From: Ochotona curzoniae
Taxonomy: Eukaryota; Chordata; Mammalia; Lagomorpha; Ochotonidae
NCBI RefSeq assembly: GCF_017591425.1
Contig: NW_024466459.1
Location: 5,456,001 to 5,520,000 of the forward strand
Direction: 5' to 3'
Length of the DNA: 64,000 nt
In this document: piece after piece, positions 29,861-43,049 of the stretch
Layout of the letters: every line of letters begins with the position of its first letter
Numbering within the stretch: position 1 is the stretch's first letter
Program-made: the position numbers and the translations under genes
Notes under the pieces: model-generated
Database searches by the model: none
What the model saw: only the letters and a program-made list of their open reading frames with translations
Told to the model about the DNA's origin: nothing

Positions 29861-32800
29861 TTATATCACCAAGACTTGAATAAACCCAGAGATACAAATA
29901 TTTCAACATGCACAAACATTATGTATTAGGTATTTGTTAAAGGAAAAAAATGTGGGGAAGCAAATAGCCTCTTATTAATTCAATTTTTTTATTCCATTCA
30001 TTAAAACACAGTGAAAAAGTTTCCTGACCTGAAACTTACCTTAACAGAATTGCTGAATATTAGACAGAAAAATTGTATGGAACAGCCATTCAGAATCAAC
30101 CAAAAAGAAGTCAGAAAGTTTTTAGAGTGCAATTTTAAATGCACTGAAAATTAAAAATAATCACTTGAAACAAAGAATGAAAGAAAGATCTAACTGCAGA
30201 CATAGTGATCCTGGTGTAAAATTAATAACTAGAGTTGGGTTGGTAGACAGGTGAGTAATAATAGCCTCAAAATTTCATCTAATTTCAGAGGCATGTCAGT
30301 TTTATTCACAGTCTTCAACTTTCAGATCACAAGGCATGAGCAAGAATATTTCATCAACATTCCGAGAACTAAGATTATATACACATTGGTGTTTCTCTGT
30401 TGCCCTAAGCCCTAACCAGGAGACTATGGCTTACGTTCTGTTTATTGTTCCAAATAACTCAACCCTCTTTATTGTGTCCTGAGCTGTGTCCTCTATAGAA
30501 CTTTCAACACTGGCAATGAGGTTGGGTATGCTCTATGAACTGCTGCTCTGATCATTTCAATGTTTCTGATAAAAGACTTTGTAGAATGACTAAATGGAGT
30601 TGATTTGTAGGATCTGAAATTGAAAAAAAAAAAACTTTTTCCTCAATCCTTTACATGTCCAATCTTGATCACAGTTCAACAACTACAGTGTGTCTAGTCT
30701 GGGGTTGTCAAAAAGGACGCTGCTATGACAATTTGTTTAGATGTCTTTCGGTGCAGATACACTTCTATTTGTCTTGTTACCCCTTTGGGGATGAAAATGT
30801 GTGATGCTGTGGAATTTGTTTCAACACATATTGTGGAAAAGTTCTTCAACGTTATATGAAGGTCAACTTCAAACTATATTAAGATAAATAACAAATCACC
30901 ATATTATCCTCAATTTGCACCTGGTTTAATTTCAACGAAAAGAATTCTCTGTTGTGTTGGTTGATTAAATGGTCACAGTTTACACTCCCTTTACACGCTG
31001 TAGGAGCAGGTCTTACATGGTTTCAAAGAGTGACTGAATGTCCTATGAGATGAATTTTACACCACGAATTGCAACCTCACAAAATGTTGAAAGAAAGCTT
31101 ATCTTCAGCCCCTGGAACAGATAGTGCAATAATGTTCCAAAGTAGTAATATTTCCTCAGGTTTGCTGTAGTCAAATATTTCCTATCAAAAACTATTTAAT
31201 AGTAGAAGAGACTTATGTCTGAGGTACACAGACCAAATTTAGCTTCTGTTATTCTGGAATACATAAAGAAGTAGTCAGACTGTGACAATTGTCTCACTTT
31301 TGTCAGTTGGAGCTATATTTCACTAAGAGAACTTCCCTATGACCCTGCACAAAATATCTGGGTGGAAATGGGGTGATAAGCAGTAGTCTGTGCGTGCTAT
31401 TGCCTTGCTTTGAGGAGCAATAAAGATAATGCAGGTAGAATCTAATTGACGGCCAACACGAAGGGCCTTGTTAGGAAGCCCCTTGCTGATCACCTGTAAG
31501 GAAGCCAATATTTCCATTGTCCTTATTCATAAACATGGAAATACAAACACACACTGCTTAAGATATACACCCAAGTCTACAGAGTTAGTTGTCAGTTCTG
31601 ACTGCCCAAAATGACAGTGCTCACCGAGGTACCATTTTTCAATTTTCTAAGACATCTTTCTGGTGCCCCTTGGCTAGACTGGTCTCTCTGAGGACAGAGT
31701 CCTTGTTTCCTCCCCTGAACAAGTCATTTTAGGGATGAGTCACAATATTGTATTTTCTGTATCTTTTGCTGTATATTGGACACCAAGGAAATGTGCCTTG
31801 ATTCAAAGGCTTTTCCCCTTTCCCATTTGGAAGAAAAGAGAGAACTCTCTTGAATTCCTACAAGCTGGCAGCTAGGGACAGAATTTCGACTTTCACCCCC
31901 AGGGTCTGTTAAAGATCAGTGTAGCTGGCATCTACCTTATCAAACACCAGCTGTCCTCAGTTTGCAAACATTCTGAGCCTTAAAAACATTTTTTTCTTGT
32001 TATGCCTTCTCTCTGTGATGGGGCTGTCTGTAATTTCATTCTGCCCGTTACTGATTCCAGTACAGTGCATTCTAAACTTATCACTTCTCCATTTGTGAAT
32101 TCTTAGTAAATATCAGACAATAGTTAAGAAAAATAACATCAATATCTCATGAAATATTTTAATACACTAGAGAGAGGAGGAGAGAAAAAAAGATAGATGT
32201 TTGTGGACGCTTAACCTACATGCTAGGCGCAGACAATATTGGTGGGTAACTGTTAAGATGAAGGTCGGTTGATGTTATTTAATGCAAAATTAGCAATGCA
32301 TAAAGCAAGTGGGAAAGAGTCACCTGCCAGAAGAAAAAACTAGGAAAGGAAAGTTACTAAAAAGGTGAAATATCGACAGGATACTACTTGTAAGAGAAGG
32401 AAGTGGGGCTGACAAGGGCAGGGTCCAGACACATGCGGGTTTTCCATACATATGTGAGATTCTCTGTTATGGCATCTGCTTTGTCTATGATGTTGGGGGG
32501 TGAGATCAACTACCCAAGGTAAAGGAGTTGGTGAGCAGTGCTGGTTCATGGGAACACCATTTTAAAAGGTTTCTGGAAAGTTTCTACTCAAATGAATGAA
32601 TGAAGCAGAATTTATCATTTAAAAAATTGTAGAGTCGCAAGCTGAATGCAAAGACTTGAAATGTTACATAACTTGCACCAAATATTTGACTGAGTTTTAA
32701 TGAACTTTATTATATGGCTAGATTTCAATAGGTTATCTGTCAGTTCTTAATCTTTTAGAGCTGCCTTATGTTTGATAGGTCATGCTTGGAGCTCTTGTAG

Positions 32801-33576
32801 GTGATAATTTTGAATATTTTGAATAGAAGTAATTATCTTGGAAAAAGGCAGCCATATGCAGTGAAGTCGTCATCCCCTACGACTGAAGGCATCTAAGACA
32901 AAGAGAAAGTCATCTTTTCTCTTGCCTGCAGACTTCCTCTCCTCTGCTTTCTCCTTAAAATCAAATCTAGTTGAAGAAACTCTACCTTCGATGAGTGGAG
33001 TCTGATTCATAATCCTGTGTTTCATTATTTTGTTCTAACCTAAGGTGCCTTATCTATTTCTGTTATACTGAAATGGTGGTTATTTTATTCAGCTCTTGGA
33101 CACGCTTTAGCTGACTTGTCAAAAATAGCTTTGAAAAGAGCAGGACAGAGAAGCAGCTAATGGGGCTACTTTTCTGCCACTTGCTCCATTCCCCCAAGCA
33201 GTAGGGTAGACCTAGAGGGGTCCTGGGCAAACAGCTGGAAGTAACCACAAACTTCCATCCCCAAAGGTGGTGTGTCCTTTTATATCTTCAACAGATCCAA
33301 CAAGAGTATAGTTAGGGCTGTTGTTCTGAGTTGTATTTCCTAAGTATGCAGGCCATTCTCCTTTCATGGGGAAGTTTAGGAGGGGATAGAGCTTCAGTGG
33401 GGGAGGGAAGAAAAATCCCATCGTGTTCATCAACAGGTGAAGCCTAAAAATTTCGCTGGAAAAAGTTACGGAAAAAGGAACAGCTGCAGGACTGTCTGGA
33501 GAAAGTCAGCGATGCCGTTTCCATCTGGCATCTGTTTCATCTGAAGATTTTTTTTTTCTTCCATTTAAAATAGGGC
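29861..33576. other. 3.7-kb stretch without genes or recognisable transposons
   Basis: AT-rich sequence. There is an A12 run near 30626. A faint L1-like antisense phrase near 30745 could not be confirmed. Short frames (60-75 codons) have no support. Confidence 0.4.
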
Positions 33577-33664
33577 TTGAGCTGAAAGCCCACTTTATTT
33601 AGGAGATGTTAAGGCCTGGGATATCAAGGACTTTCCAAGCAGCCAATATAGACTCCTCATTCCT
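33577..33664. repeat. Left arm of an 88-bp inverted duplication
   Basis: The arm runs from TTGAGCTGAAAGCCCACTTT to ATAGACTCCTCATTCCT. Its reverse complement recurs at 33995-34083 with about four substitutions and one 1-bp indel, or about 94% identity. It does not match any SINE, L1 or LTR I know. Confidence 0.95.
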
Positions 33665-33994
33665 GTCCTTGCATACCTCCCACCATGTGTCTTAACACCC
33701 AGAGGTTGGTCTATCTCTAGGTCAAGGTGATGACTTTCAGGGGACATGTGTCCTCTAGCCGTCTCTGTGAAAAGCATTGGCCAGAGGTAACCTATGTGGG
33801 AATGGTGCAAAGATTTACCTTTGCAGACAGCATAAAATGTCATGCACACAGTAGGCATTCAATAGCCTTCAAATGTTTTTGACATAAATGAATGAAGGAG
33901 GAAATAGGTCCAGTCCTTTTATTTTGTATGCCTAGGAAGAAAGAGCCAAGGCTTTGACCATGTCTTACATTTTATGAACAAGATGTATAAATGT
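33665..33994. other. Spacer of the inverted duplication
   Basis: About 330 bp separate the arms. The part at 33838-33900 (ATGTCATGCACACAGTAGGCA, then ATAAATGAATGAAGG) is an L2/MIR-type 3' end in plus orientation. The remainder is not recognised. Confidence 0.7.
33838..33900 (+). mobile_element. L2/MIR-type 3' end fragment
   Basis: Follows the ancient CACAGTAGGCATTCAATA...AATGAATGAA pattern of L2-family 3' ends. Short. Confidence 0.55.
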
Positions 33995-34083
33995 AGGAAT
34001 GAGGAGTCTATATTGGATGCTTGGAAAGTCCTTGACATCTCAGGCCTTAAAAATCTCCTAAATAAAGTGGGCTTTCAGCTCAA
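33995..34083. repeat. Right arm of the inverted duplication
   Basis: From AGGAATGAGGAGTCTATATT to GGGCTTTCAGCTCAA; it is the reverse complement of 33577-33664 with about 94% identity. The similarity ends sharply on both sides. Confidence 0.95.
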
Positions 34084-37000
34084 TATGAAAAGTGGAGAGT
34101 GAAATATTGTGTGATCTTTCTGTAAGAAATGATGCTGTATTAGAATTTCCTGGCTTCAAAATCTAACACTTAGAGATGAAAGCTAAGCTTAACACAGTAC
34201 CAATATTAATCACATAGTGAAGTAGGCTAAAGAGCAAGAATACACTTGAACGTTTTGAGTCTACCTAGAAGTAGTCCCTATTCTGTCACTTCCAGAATCA
34301 GATGATGCACCCCCTATCTCATTTACTAAGATGAAAGGAGAGTAGATATCTCGTTGTCATAGAAGCAACACATTCTAATGATTAACTTCAAGCAGCTTAA
34401 TTTTCTGTTTTTCATTTGTAACTGAGATAATGTAGTCATAAACATGCCGTTGTATTCTTGATTAGACATAGATTATCTTTATTATTGGTAGTAACTTGGG
34501 AATAAAGGTGAAACTGGTTGATGATAGCAAAAGGCTAAAGTTGATCAGAAAGAAAATTTTATAAAGGCAGCTGATGGTGACTGATTGTATGCCAGGCTGA
34601 CATTTGCAGGTTTATAACTCCTGTGAGAAGTGCACAAGGAACAGCCGCTTGCCCCTAATGGAAATGGGGCCGCAAGAGATAACTGGCTTTGTGTCCAAGT
34701 GGCAATTGATCACACGTACAAATATTTGCATATAGCCACACATTCACATACAGCCTCATCCATCAATAACCACATAGGTGGGTCCAGATCCATCCATAAG
34801 CAGTGGCATCCAGCCACGCTCTCTGGTTGCTGATATGAGTTACAGACAAAAGAAGCCTAGAGCTAAGCCATTACAAAACAGACACAAGGACATCTATGAA
34901 AGCGAGTCTCCATAGAAGCATGGAGATAAAGGCATGCAGCGAAAAGAGGGCAAGGGCAAAGAGGTGGAGACTTGATAACTTCACCTTCCCAAGTTCATCT
35001 CCTCCAGCAGAGACATGCATTGATTTATCCAGATTCTTCAAAATCAATGATGAAGAAAATTTCATTTGAAATAATCCTGACCATTAATCCCTGCCCTAGG
35101 GAAATGAGAAATAGACTCACTTTCATCACTCCACCAGTAATAGAGTTGTCCCATAAGCAGGTCAAACCTCAAGTCACCTGCACTAAGATTGTGAATCTAA
35201 GCTGCCATCTAGATTTAATCAATGGAGACAAAATTAACTTTCCCTCTGGACTGCTTCTAAATCTAAGAAAGATATTTTTTTTTTACTTAACCAGAAAATA
35301 ACACCAAGATAACACCAAGTTGGTTGATGAGAGGGGAAGCAAGAAAGCAAGAAGAAAAAATGACTCATGATTTCCATGTTCAATACTTAAGGGTCTGCAA
35401 CAGGTTTATTGATAAGTCTCAGATAGAAAGTCATTTTTCAGAAGCCCTTTGTGGAAGATTATTCTAGTCACATTAGTTTAGAAAACATGTTTGTTCAGAT
35501 TGTGACCTAAGCCATAGTTGCCTGTTGGAGTAAAATATAAAAGCAATAATAAAATAAAAAAAATCCTCATGGATAAGTTATATTGCTTCGTTTATTTGTG
35601 TGGTTACTCTTCTTTGCAGGAATAAAAAAAAACATACTTCTAAAACCTAAGCATTCATAAGCAGCATCTGAGGATTTGGCAAAGAATTCCACCTTTGAAT
35701 TGCATGTGACAGTGGCAGCCCTTAGGGCCTTTATTACTGAGAGGCCCAGGGTGACCATGACGCCATCTGCGGACCACACTAAATAGCTTTTGGCTTTACT
35801 TTCTGTGCAAATTACATATTGCACATTGTGAGAGAATGGGTTCTCTCATGGACTAGAGCACCTGTTCAACATCCTAGAAATAAAAACAAAGAGTTTGGGT
35901 AACGCCTGACATTGCACAGACCTCACGAAGAGAAGAGAAAGCCAAGAATGTCTATGGTGCTGCAGTGGGCTGTGCACTGAAGATGCCTTCTTCTTTGCTA
36001 ACAATCCAGTCAAGGTCTTTTCTCACAGCAACTCTAGTAGACTGTCAGTTTTGCAGGTGGGCCTGAAAGAAACCAAGGATTGGTATTATATAAGGATCTC
36101 CAGGTGCTGTCAACATGAAGACAATTTTATAACCTGCATTACTTTCACCTTAATTCAAAGGAAAAACACCCCTCTTAGATATCTATCCTCATTGGCTTGC
36201 TTTATTTTCAAGTTAAGATTCTGCAAGTTCATCAATTCATTGAATGATAGGTTCAATGTGCTCGGTTGAGACATCGTTGTGCAGTAACTTCAACTTGTGG
36301 TGACTTTTGTGCAGAAGCAGTGTTTATTCATTCTAGTTATGGAGTGACTTACAAAAACAGAGCTCTTGCTTAGGCAGAGCCCAAAAACAAAGAGTAAAAA
36401 CTTGACCCAAACTTTGAAAAAATTAAATCAGAGAGAGAGAGTCACAACATTTCACTGTAAAAGTAATCATGATAAACCCTAAAATCACAACATCTACCTT
36501 GAGCATTTGTAAATGCAGAACCCTTTCAGAGAAACGTTTGGCCACTAGATATTTCTTCAAATGAAACCTATTGTGTACAAAGAGTCTATACAGTATTTGA
36601 TGTCTCTAGCAGAATAGAGACGGAACTGTTGTAATGCCTTGGGATGTAGTTGTTAGCTAATTAGGCAAAAATGTAGCCTAATATCCAAGAAAACAATTAT
36701 CCAGCATGATCTATGGGTTGGAACTAAACTCTTCATTAGCCCATTAAAAGCAGCATTGAAAAACCGTTGTTCATTCTGTACAGAGCTTGATAATAGCACA
36801 GAAGTAATTGGAGGTAGTAAACAACCAACCTTGTCCAAAGCAAAATTTGTAAGGCAAAGTAAGACCAGCAACTGCATTCTCTGTGCTTTGGAGTGAGGTT
36901 CTCATTAGCAATCTTGGTCAACCATGTCCAGTGATTTCCCGAAGGGTGTTTGGGAATCATTAGTATGAAGAAGTATATATCTATATAAATAATTATTATC

Positions 37001-39324
37001 ATTCTTTTTAACTATTTCAAACTCTTGATTCTTGGCTAGAAATATAGTTTTCTTAAGTCAATTTTTATCTTATTATTTCTCATAAAAATAGAAACTTGAA
37101 AAAATATAATTGTACATACAAATTGTACCTATATATCTCTGTTATGACCATATGAAGTTTAAAGAATTCATAGAGAATAACAGTGCTACTAGATGACCTA
37201 AGAACAATTTTTTTTCAGACCACAGGTTTTATATAGTTGACATTACTTCCTTGAATAAAATAGTGAATTTAATTTCTTCTTAGGCAAGTGCTAGACTTTC
37301 TCTCTGCAAAATCCCATTAGATTTGGAGGTTTGCAAACTGGATAGTGAATATTTGCTAAGATCTATGGTTTCTATGATTAAAACGGCGGGTTACATTTGC
37401 TTATTTTCTCTGCAGCATTATTTGTATCATCAGACACTTGATAAGACTAGATTTAAGGTGTACTTTATGGGAACACATATTCCTATTCCTGTATAGTTGA
37501 GTTTGAATCAATATCCATAATATCCAGCCCTTGATGATTGTATACTGGCAGAGAAATGGAAAAACAAACAAACAAACAAAAGCAACCTAGGGCAGATAAG
37601 GGCAAGGGCTTCTAGCTTGCTTTGCTTGCCTAAGGTAAAAGCTAAAAGTCGGGTTGAATATGAGCATTCTCCCGATTGTTTTGCATATCTAAATGCCCAG
37701 AAATATTTAAGAAAGACACACAACACCCTGGCCTACATGCTCCGTCTACCTCAATGAAGAATAATAACAATAAAAAAACGAAGCAAACAGTAGACAGAAA
37801 CTATGCATCTGTTTTAATTATGCAAGAGATGGCTGCATAAAGTGATAAAACTTTCATGGGTGCACGTATCTACATGGGAAATGGAAGATTAGAAACATGT
37901 ACAAAAAAGTGGTAGAAAAAAAAAACCCATTAACATAAAGCAGCCAGGGAGAGAGAAGGGTCATCCCTATTAACTATTCAGTTGCAATTTTTGCACAGAA
38001 GCAAAGAGAACATCTGTTTGTATATATATAAAAGTGGATGATCCCTCTGCAGTTTTATCCTTACACTTTAGAAGGAACATTTCTAGGATGGGACAGGAAC
38101 ATTTCTGTGCAAAAGGAAGGCAGAAAAGCCAAACATGCCATCCTCAGGACTTTTCCATTCAGTGTGTTTGGGTATCTACCTCTCTATCGGCGGTCATTAG
38201 CAGCTCCATGAACGTGAAGTACTCAACATAAAGCACTCCCTTAGTTTATGGAAGTAACATTTTTATCACCACACCTGTGCTGTGTCATCTGAATTCTAGT
38301 GCGAAGATGAGTAAGGAGTAAAATATATGATGAGAGCTGGCTTCACATGTTCAGATTAGCCACTATGAAATTGTTTTTTACTGATGCACTTTAATGGCAG
38401 GAGACATAAGATGAAAGTGCCTGTGGTCATCTAGCACACTGGGATAAAGGGGAAACACCAGTGAGTGTAATGTTACAGGTTCAAGCCAGGTGCCCAGTCA
38501 TCATTTCTATCCCTGGTCATGGAGGCTTGCTTTTTCCTCCTCCTGGGTGTATCTCAGATGTAGACATCTTTCCTAAGACAGGATTCGAGAGGGAGAGTAG
38601 ACGGAGCAACACATCTACCCTTAAATTAGATACACCTTCTGATGCTTGATTAGAGCTGCAATCTATTTTTATATGACAACGCTATTAGTAAATGTCACGC
38701 ATCATTGCTGTGATTTAATAAGCAAGCTACGTTAAAAGCAGCATCCAGAAGACTCTTTTAATTTGCTATCCTTAGAAGCTTAGGCTATCTTCTAAAAACC
38801 TAGTCCTATTCCTTCCAAATAAAACAGAAAATTAACAATTAATTCTAACAAAATATTTTACTCAGGGCACTGGGATACGTGGATCTTCCTCCAGACTTTA
38901 ATTATTATCAGGATTCAAAGGAATGCAGGTTTTTCTTTCTTTCTCTCCCATATAATCATGTTTCCTTCCAGATAGACTAAGGAATACGCCTAAACCAAAA
39001 GGCAGTGAAGATTCAGGACTCACGCTCGGACTATTCATTTTGTTTGGAGCTCATATTTCTAACATTTTCTTCTAAATAAACATAAACTAAGTAAGATTAA
39101 CCACAATATCTAAATATGGTTTCACTGATTAAGGTGGGAAAGGAAGATTTGCTTCAGATTCTGATATATCTGTTTAAGTTCTGTCTGTAGGAGGTCAGAT
39201 GTCTCCATGTTACCTTTGTCCTAACTTTCATGAATAAATGCCCCCTCCATATTCAGCAGAAAGTTAAATTTTATCCTAAGTATTCTAACTCAATCGTTTA
39301 TTTCTGCATTTTTAAAATTACTTT
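34084..39324. other. 5.2-kb SINE-free stretch without genes
   Basis: No C-SINE, L1 or LTR recognised. Composition is AT-rich with short A and T runs. A repeat-free block at about 35560-35830 looks less decayed than its surroundings. A B-box-like GGTTCAAGCC at 38478 has no A box or SINE body around it. Frames up to 109 codons (34972) lack domain support. Confidence 0.4.
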
Positions 39325-39660
39325 TCATTTACTTTACAGGCAGACATAGAGATAGAAACCAATAAAAAGAGGACAGAGAAGAAGAGAATGAGAAAGAGAG
39401 AGAAAGAGAGAGAGAGAGAGAGGGAGAGAGAGAGAGAGAGAAAGATTTATCTGCTACATGCTGGTTCATTCCCAAATACCTGCAACAATAGAACAGACAG
39501 AGCCCAGAAGACCATTGGACCTCCCACGGGATTTGGTCCTTCATGCAACTGAGCCATCATCTGAGGTCTCACAGGATGCATTAGCAGCATATTGGGTCTT
39601 AAGCTGGGTGGCTAAGACTGGAAATGATGTTAGGATTTAGAATGTGGGCCACCCAAGTGG
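39325..39660 (-). mobile_element. C-type SINE, minus strand, with expanded GA tract
   Basis: The reversed tail and AGGCAGACATAGAGATAG are followed by a long GA array at 39387-39441, which replaces the reversed CT-rich block, then GCTGGTTCATTCCCAAAT, AGCCCAGAAGACCATTGG and GATGCATTAGCAGCATATTGG. Older subtype. Confidence 0.75.
39387..39441. repeat. (GA)n microsatellite inside a SINE
   Basis: About 55 bp of GA and GAAA units, grown from the CT-rich block of the reversed SINE. Confidence 0.93.
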
Positions 39661-42600
39661 ATATTTCTCAACACCTATTACTATACTTTCATCATTAGCC
39701 AGATCTGTCTTAGGAGACCAAATTGCGATTTTGTTTTTAACATTATGGAGAGAAGTATCTATGTCAGGCAAGCTTCCCACTCCACAGGAATCTCAGTAAG
39801 AAACAAATGTTGAGCTTTGGCAATGAGTTCTGTGTGGACATTTTTATATAAGTGGTTTACTGTTCTGCTGGGTATTATCATTTGTCACGTGTGAGATAAA
39901 ACAGTGTGCTATGATTTTATTGCTGAGCAGACAGGAGTCATTAGTGGATTTCCAATCTCATCTGTATAATGGAATTATGATGGCCATTTGAAACATCATT
40001 CTACTCTTTAGTTCTAGAACTAACAGAGTTATGTGGATTGAGAATTTATCCTATTCTTTAACGTACCTTAGATCACGTGTCTTGAAATCACAAAATGACT
40101 TATTACTAACAACAACAAAAAATGTCAATCTTTGAGTTCTGTGTAACTCCAACAGAAGTTTAACTCACACACTTTTCTAGGTTCTAACAAAATAATGTTA
40201 TTTTAATTCTCTTTAGTTAGCAAAGTGAAAACAAAAATAGCCAGGCAAATATTAGCCAGTCTCTGCCTGGTGACTTAGGGACCATTGTCGGTCTTTCGCC
40301 TTGGTAATTAAATGTCCCTTGAAATGTTATATATCAAAATGGCTAAGTATCAATGCAAGGGGAAAAGTCTATACAAAGACGACAGCAGCAGCTCATGTTC
40401 ACTGAATCACAATACAGTGAATGCATTTTGATAGCACTCAACACTTTATTTATAATACACAATGAAGCAGGTGCTCTATGCTACAAAAGTTCACCTCATT
40501 TATTCCTGAGATGTGTAACCAAAATCACCTTGCTGTCCGTATCCTTTATTAAAGCTTCATTCACTTCATAAAGACTTAAGAGGGACATGAAAATAGGCCT
40601 ATCACATAACACAATACCAGCCTCTTTCAGCACGGCCTTGAATTGCCTGAGCACCTTTTGTGTATTCTAAATATACTCCCTGGGCAACATTTCCCCTTGA
40701 GTCTAATTAGATTGTACTTTGTGTATTTGCAAACAGGAAGCAGCAAAGGCTGTGCTGACACAATCTTCATTCTGAGCCCTCCTTAATTAGCATGAGGCAT
40801 TGGTATAACTTGGGAATGGAGGTTATTCTAAGTTATCCCTCTGAAAAGGTCAATGTCACAATATTTTTTGCATATTGTTACGGGATGGATAGAAATGTTC
40901 TTTAGTAGAAACTCAATAACTGCCATCTTGGAAAATGGACCACTAATATGTGATTAAATATCTAGTATAAGTTTGAAGTACTAAGTTTTTAATATGTAAC
41001 GGACTGGTAAAGGTCTCATTACATCTGAACGAATATGCTCAAAGGCACAATGTTGCAAAAGCAGTCACATTTTAAAAGTATTAAAAAAAATAGTCCCATC
41101 TGTAAGCTGACACCATCTACATAGATTTTCAAAAAAAAACTTAGGTGTTTAAATAATTCCACAAAATATAGAAGTCCTATCATTACTCAAGAGAACCAAA
41201 AATATTTTCCTGTTGCTTTGGGAATACTAGCACCATTTTAATAGAGGCAATTTCAAGTATCCTTGGCAGGAAATATTAACATAAGAAATGTGATTTAAAA
41301 TGAGGGCTTTTTACCTTAAATTCCTTTATTTTTTTTAGGCAATATCTGAAAACTGCCATGATTTTTTTTCTTTTCTAAGAATAAGAAATTGTGTTATGTA
41401 GGCATTTAAAAGCGTGGACAACATTGCAATAGTGGCTCTGTCATCACAGAATAGTCACCTTATAATAGTCTTTTTCATGCCCCTTTTTTTCAATAAATAA
41501 ATGCATGTTTAAAACTTCAAAGATTAGCTACCTAAAGATCACTGATATTTATTATTCCTTGACCATTTCTGAATAGCAAAGGAAGCATGGTAAGTCTCCT
41601 AACACAGCACTTCTTCCTCTGGTTCCTCGCCGAGTGAAGCCAACGGTGACAAGCCCCTAACCGTTCAGAGCTCCATGGCAATGCTTAGTTACCCATCATT
41701 GAAGCAAGCGAGGTACAAGCATAAGTTAGACTTGGTTACTGTTGATTCCACTGGAGAGTCAACACAGTTCAACAACATTGCTGAAAATTAATTCACATAA
41801 ACACCTCTTCATTGTCAGCCTGTTTTTTCTCCACTGGTATCTATAGAAATCCCACAATCATTTAAGTGATATGATCATAAATTTCTTGCTAGTGAATTAA
41901 TTTATTGTTCAAACGCTCTTTTTGGTTGTGTTCGTTGGACTGGCTTCTGGTAGCTTCAGGGGTACATGAGAAGCAAAGAATACTGACCCAGGTGTCAATG
42001 TATCTTATGTTCTAAGTAAACAGCAGTTACAGCAAATACAGGGGCCAAGTCAATATATTTTTTAAAAGTAATTATTAACTACATATCTTAATAAATTCTC
42101 CAGTTGAAAATGCAGATGAGGAGAAGCTTGCCACTTTGCAACATTTATATAATTTTAAATATTACCCTTACTGGTAAGGATAATGCCAGAGGATGTACCA
42201 AAAACTGCACTAAGTGTTTCAAGTTGCCTTCCTTTGCCCCACACTCAGGCTGTAAGATAGTAGCTGTGATTTTTCTCATGTCGGTATTGGTGAAGCAAAA
42301 GCAAGGGAAGAAAAAGTGTCCAAGTCTACCGAGTCAGAAAGCTGCACTTACAATGGTACTCACGAAATACAAACGACTGATCTTCCTAACAAGAAATCGT
42401 ACTGGCTGCTGGTATTCCACTTAATTTTTCTCAGATATTTATAATGCTATCTATGATGCCAAAATACAGATAATGCAAGATGGCAAAAGAAACAGTGTTG
42501 CGGCTGGAAATATGTTTTTCAGGGAATTTTGGGAACATTTAATGTCATATTGCTGAGTTCAGCAAAAATAGATACTTAGGAAGTGAAGTGGGCCTTTAAA

Positions 42601-43049
42601 GTTTTGTTTTGTATATAGATGAAGTAAATAAAATACAGGAAGGAGCAAAAGACAAATGAAACCAAACTTTGTGTAGAGGTCGGGGACATCTGATGACTGC
42701 TGAAGGGTAATGAGGTGCTAGAAATATTGGTGCTTCGTGTCTTGTGTCTTCTCCACGTAGCTTAGTTCAATCGTAGGTGCTTCTGCTTGATGGAATCCCA
42801 ACTGCATGGTGGCACCGCAGCATAGCAAGGGCTGGGACATACGCTTTTTATTTACTTGTTGCTGAAAAAAGAGAAGCAGAGTGGGGAACTGTCAAGATTT
42901 TAAGAAAGATACCCAGAATATTTTGGAAGCATTTCACAAAGGGGCTGTAGGCTGGAAATTGGGGGAGAAACAATAAATTATTGGTTGGCCTGGATGATAG
43001 GTCAATGAGCATCCATAACTTTCTCGTGTTTTATAATGGATGCGTGTGT
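39661..43049. other. 3.4-kb stretch without genes
   Basis: No transposon recognised. The block at about 40590-40860 has TTAATTAGCATGAGG and TCTAATTAGATTG homeodomain-type sites and a low-decay look. A 106-codon plus frame at 42104-42424 (Lys- and Cys-rich) has no recognisable domain and no upstream promoter signal. Confidence 0.4.

Noticed and set aside
38461..38649. GGTTCAAGCC B-box-like word suggesting a tRNA or SINE
   Set aside because: No A box at the right spacing, no cloverleaf pairing, no SINE body or tail.
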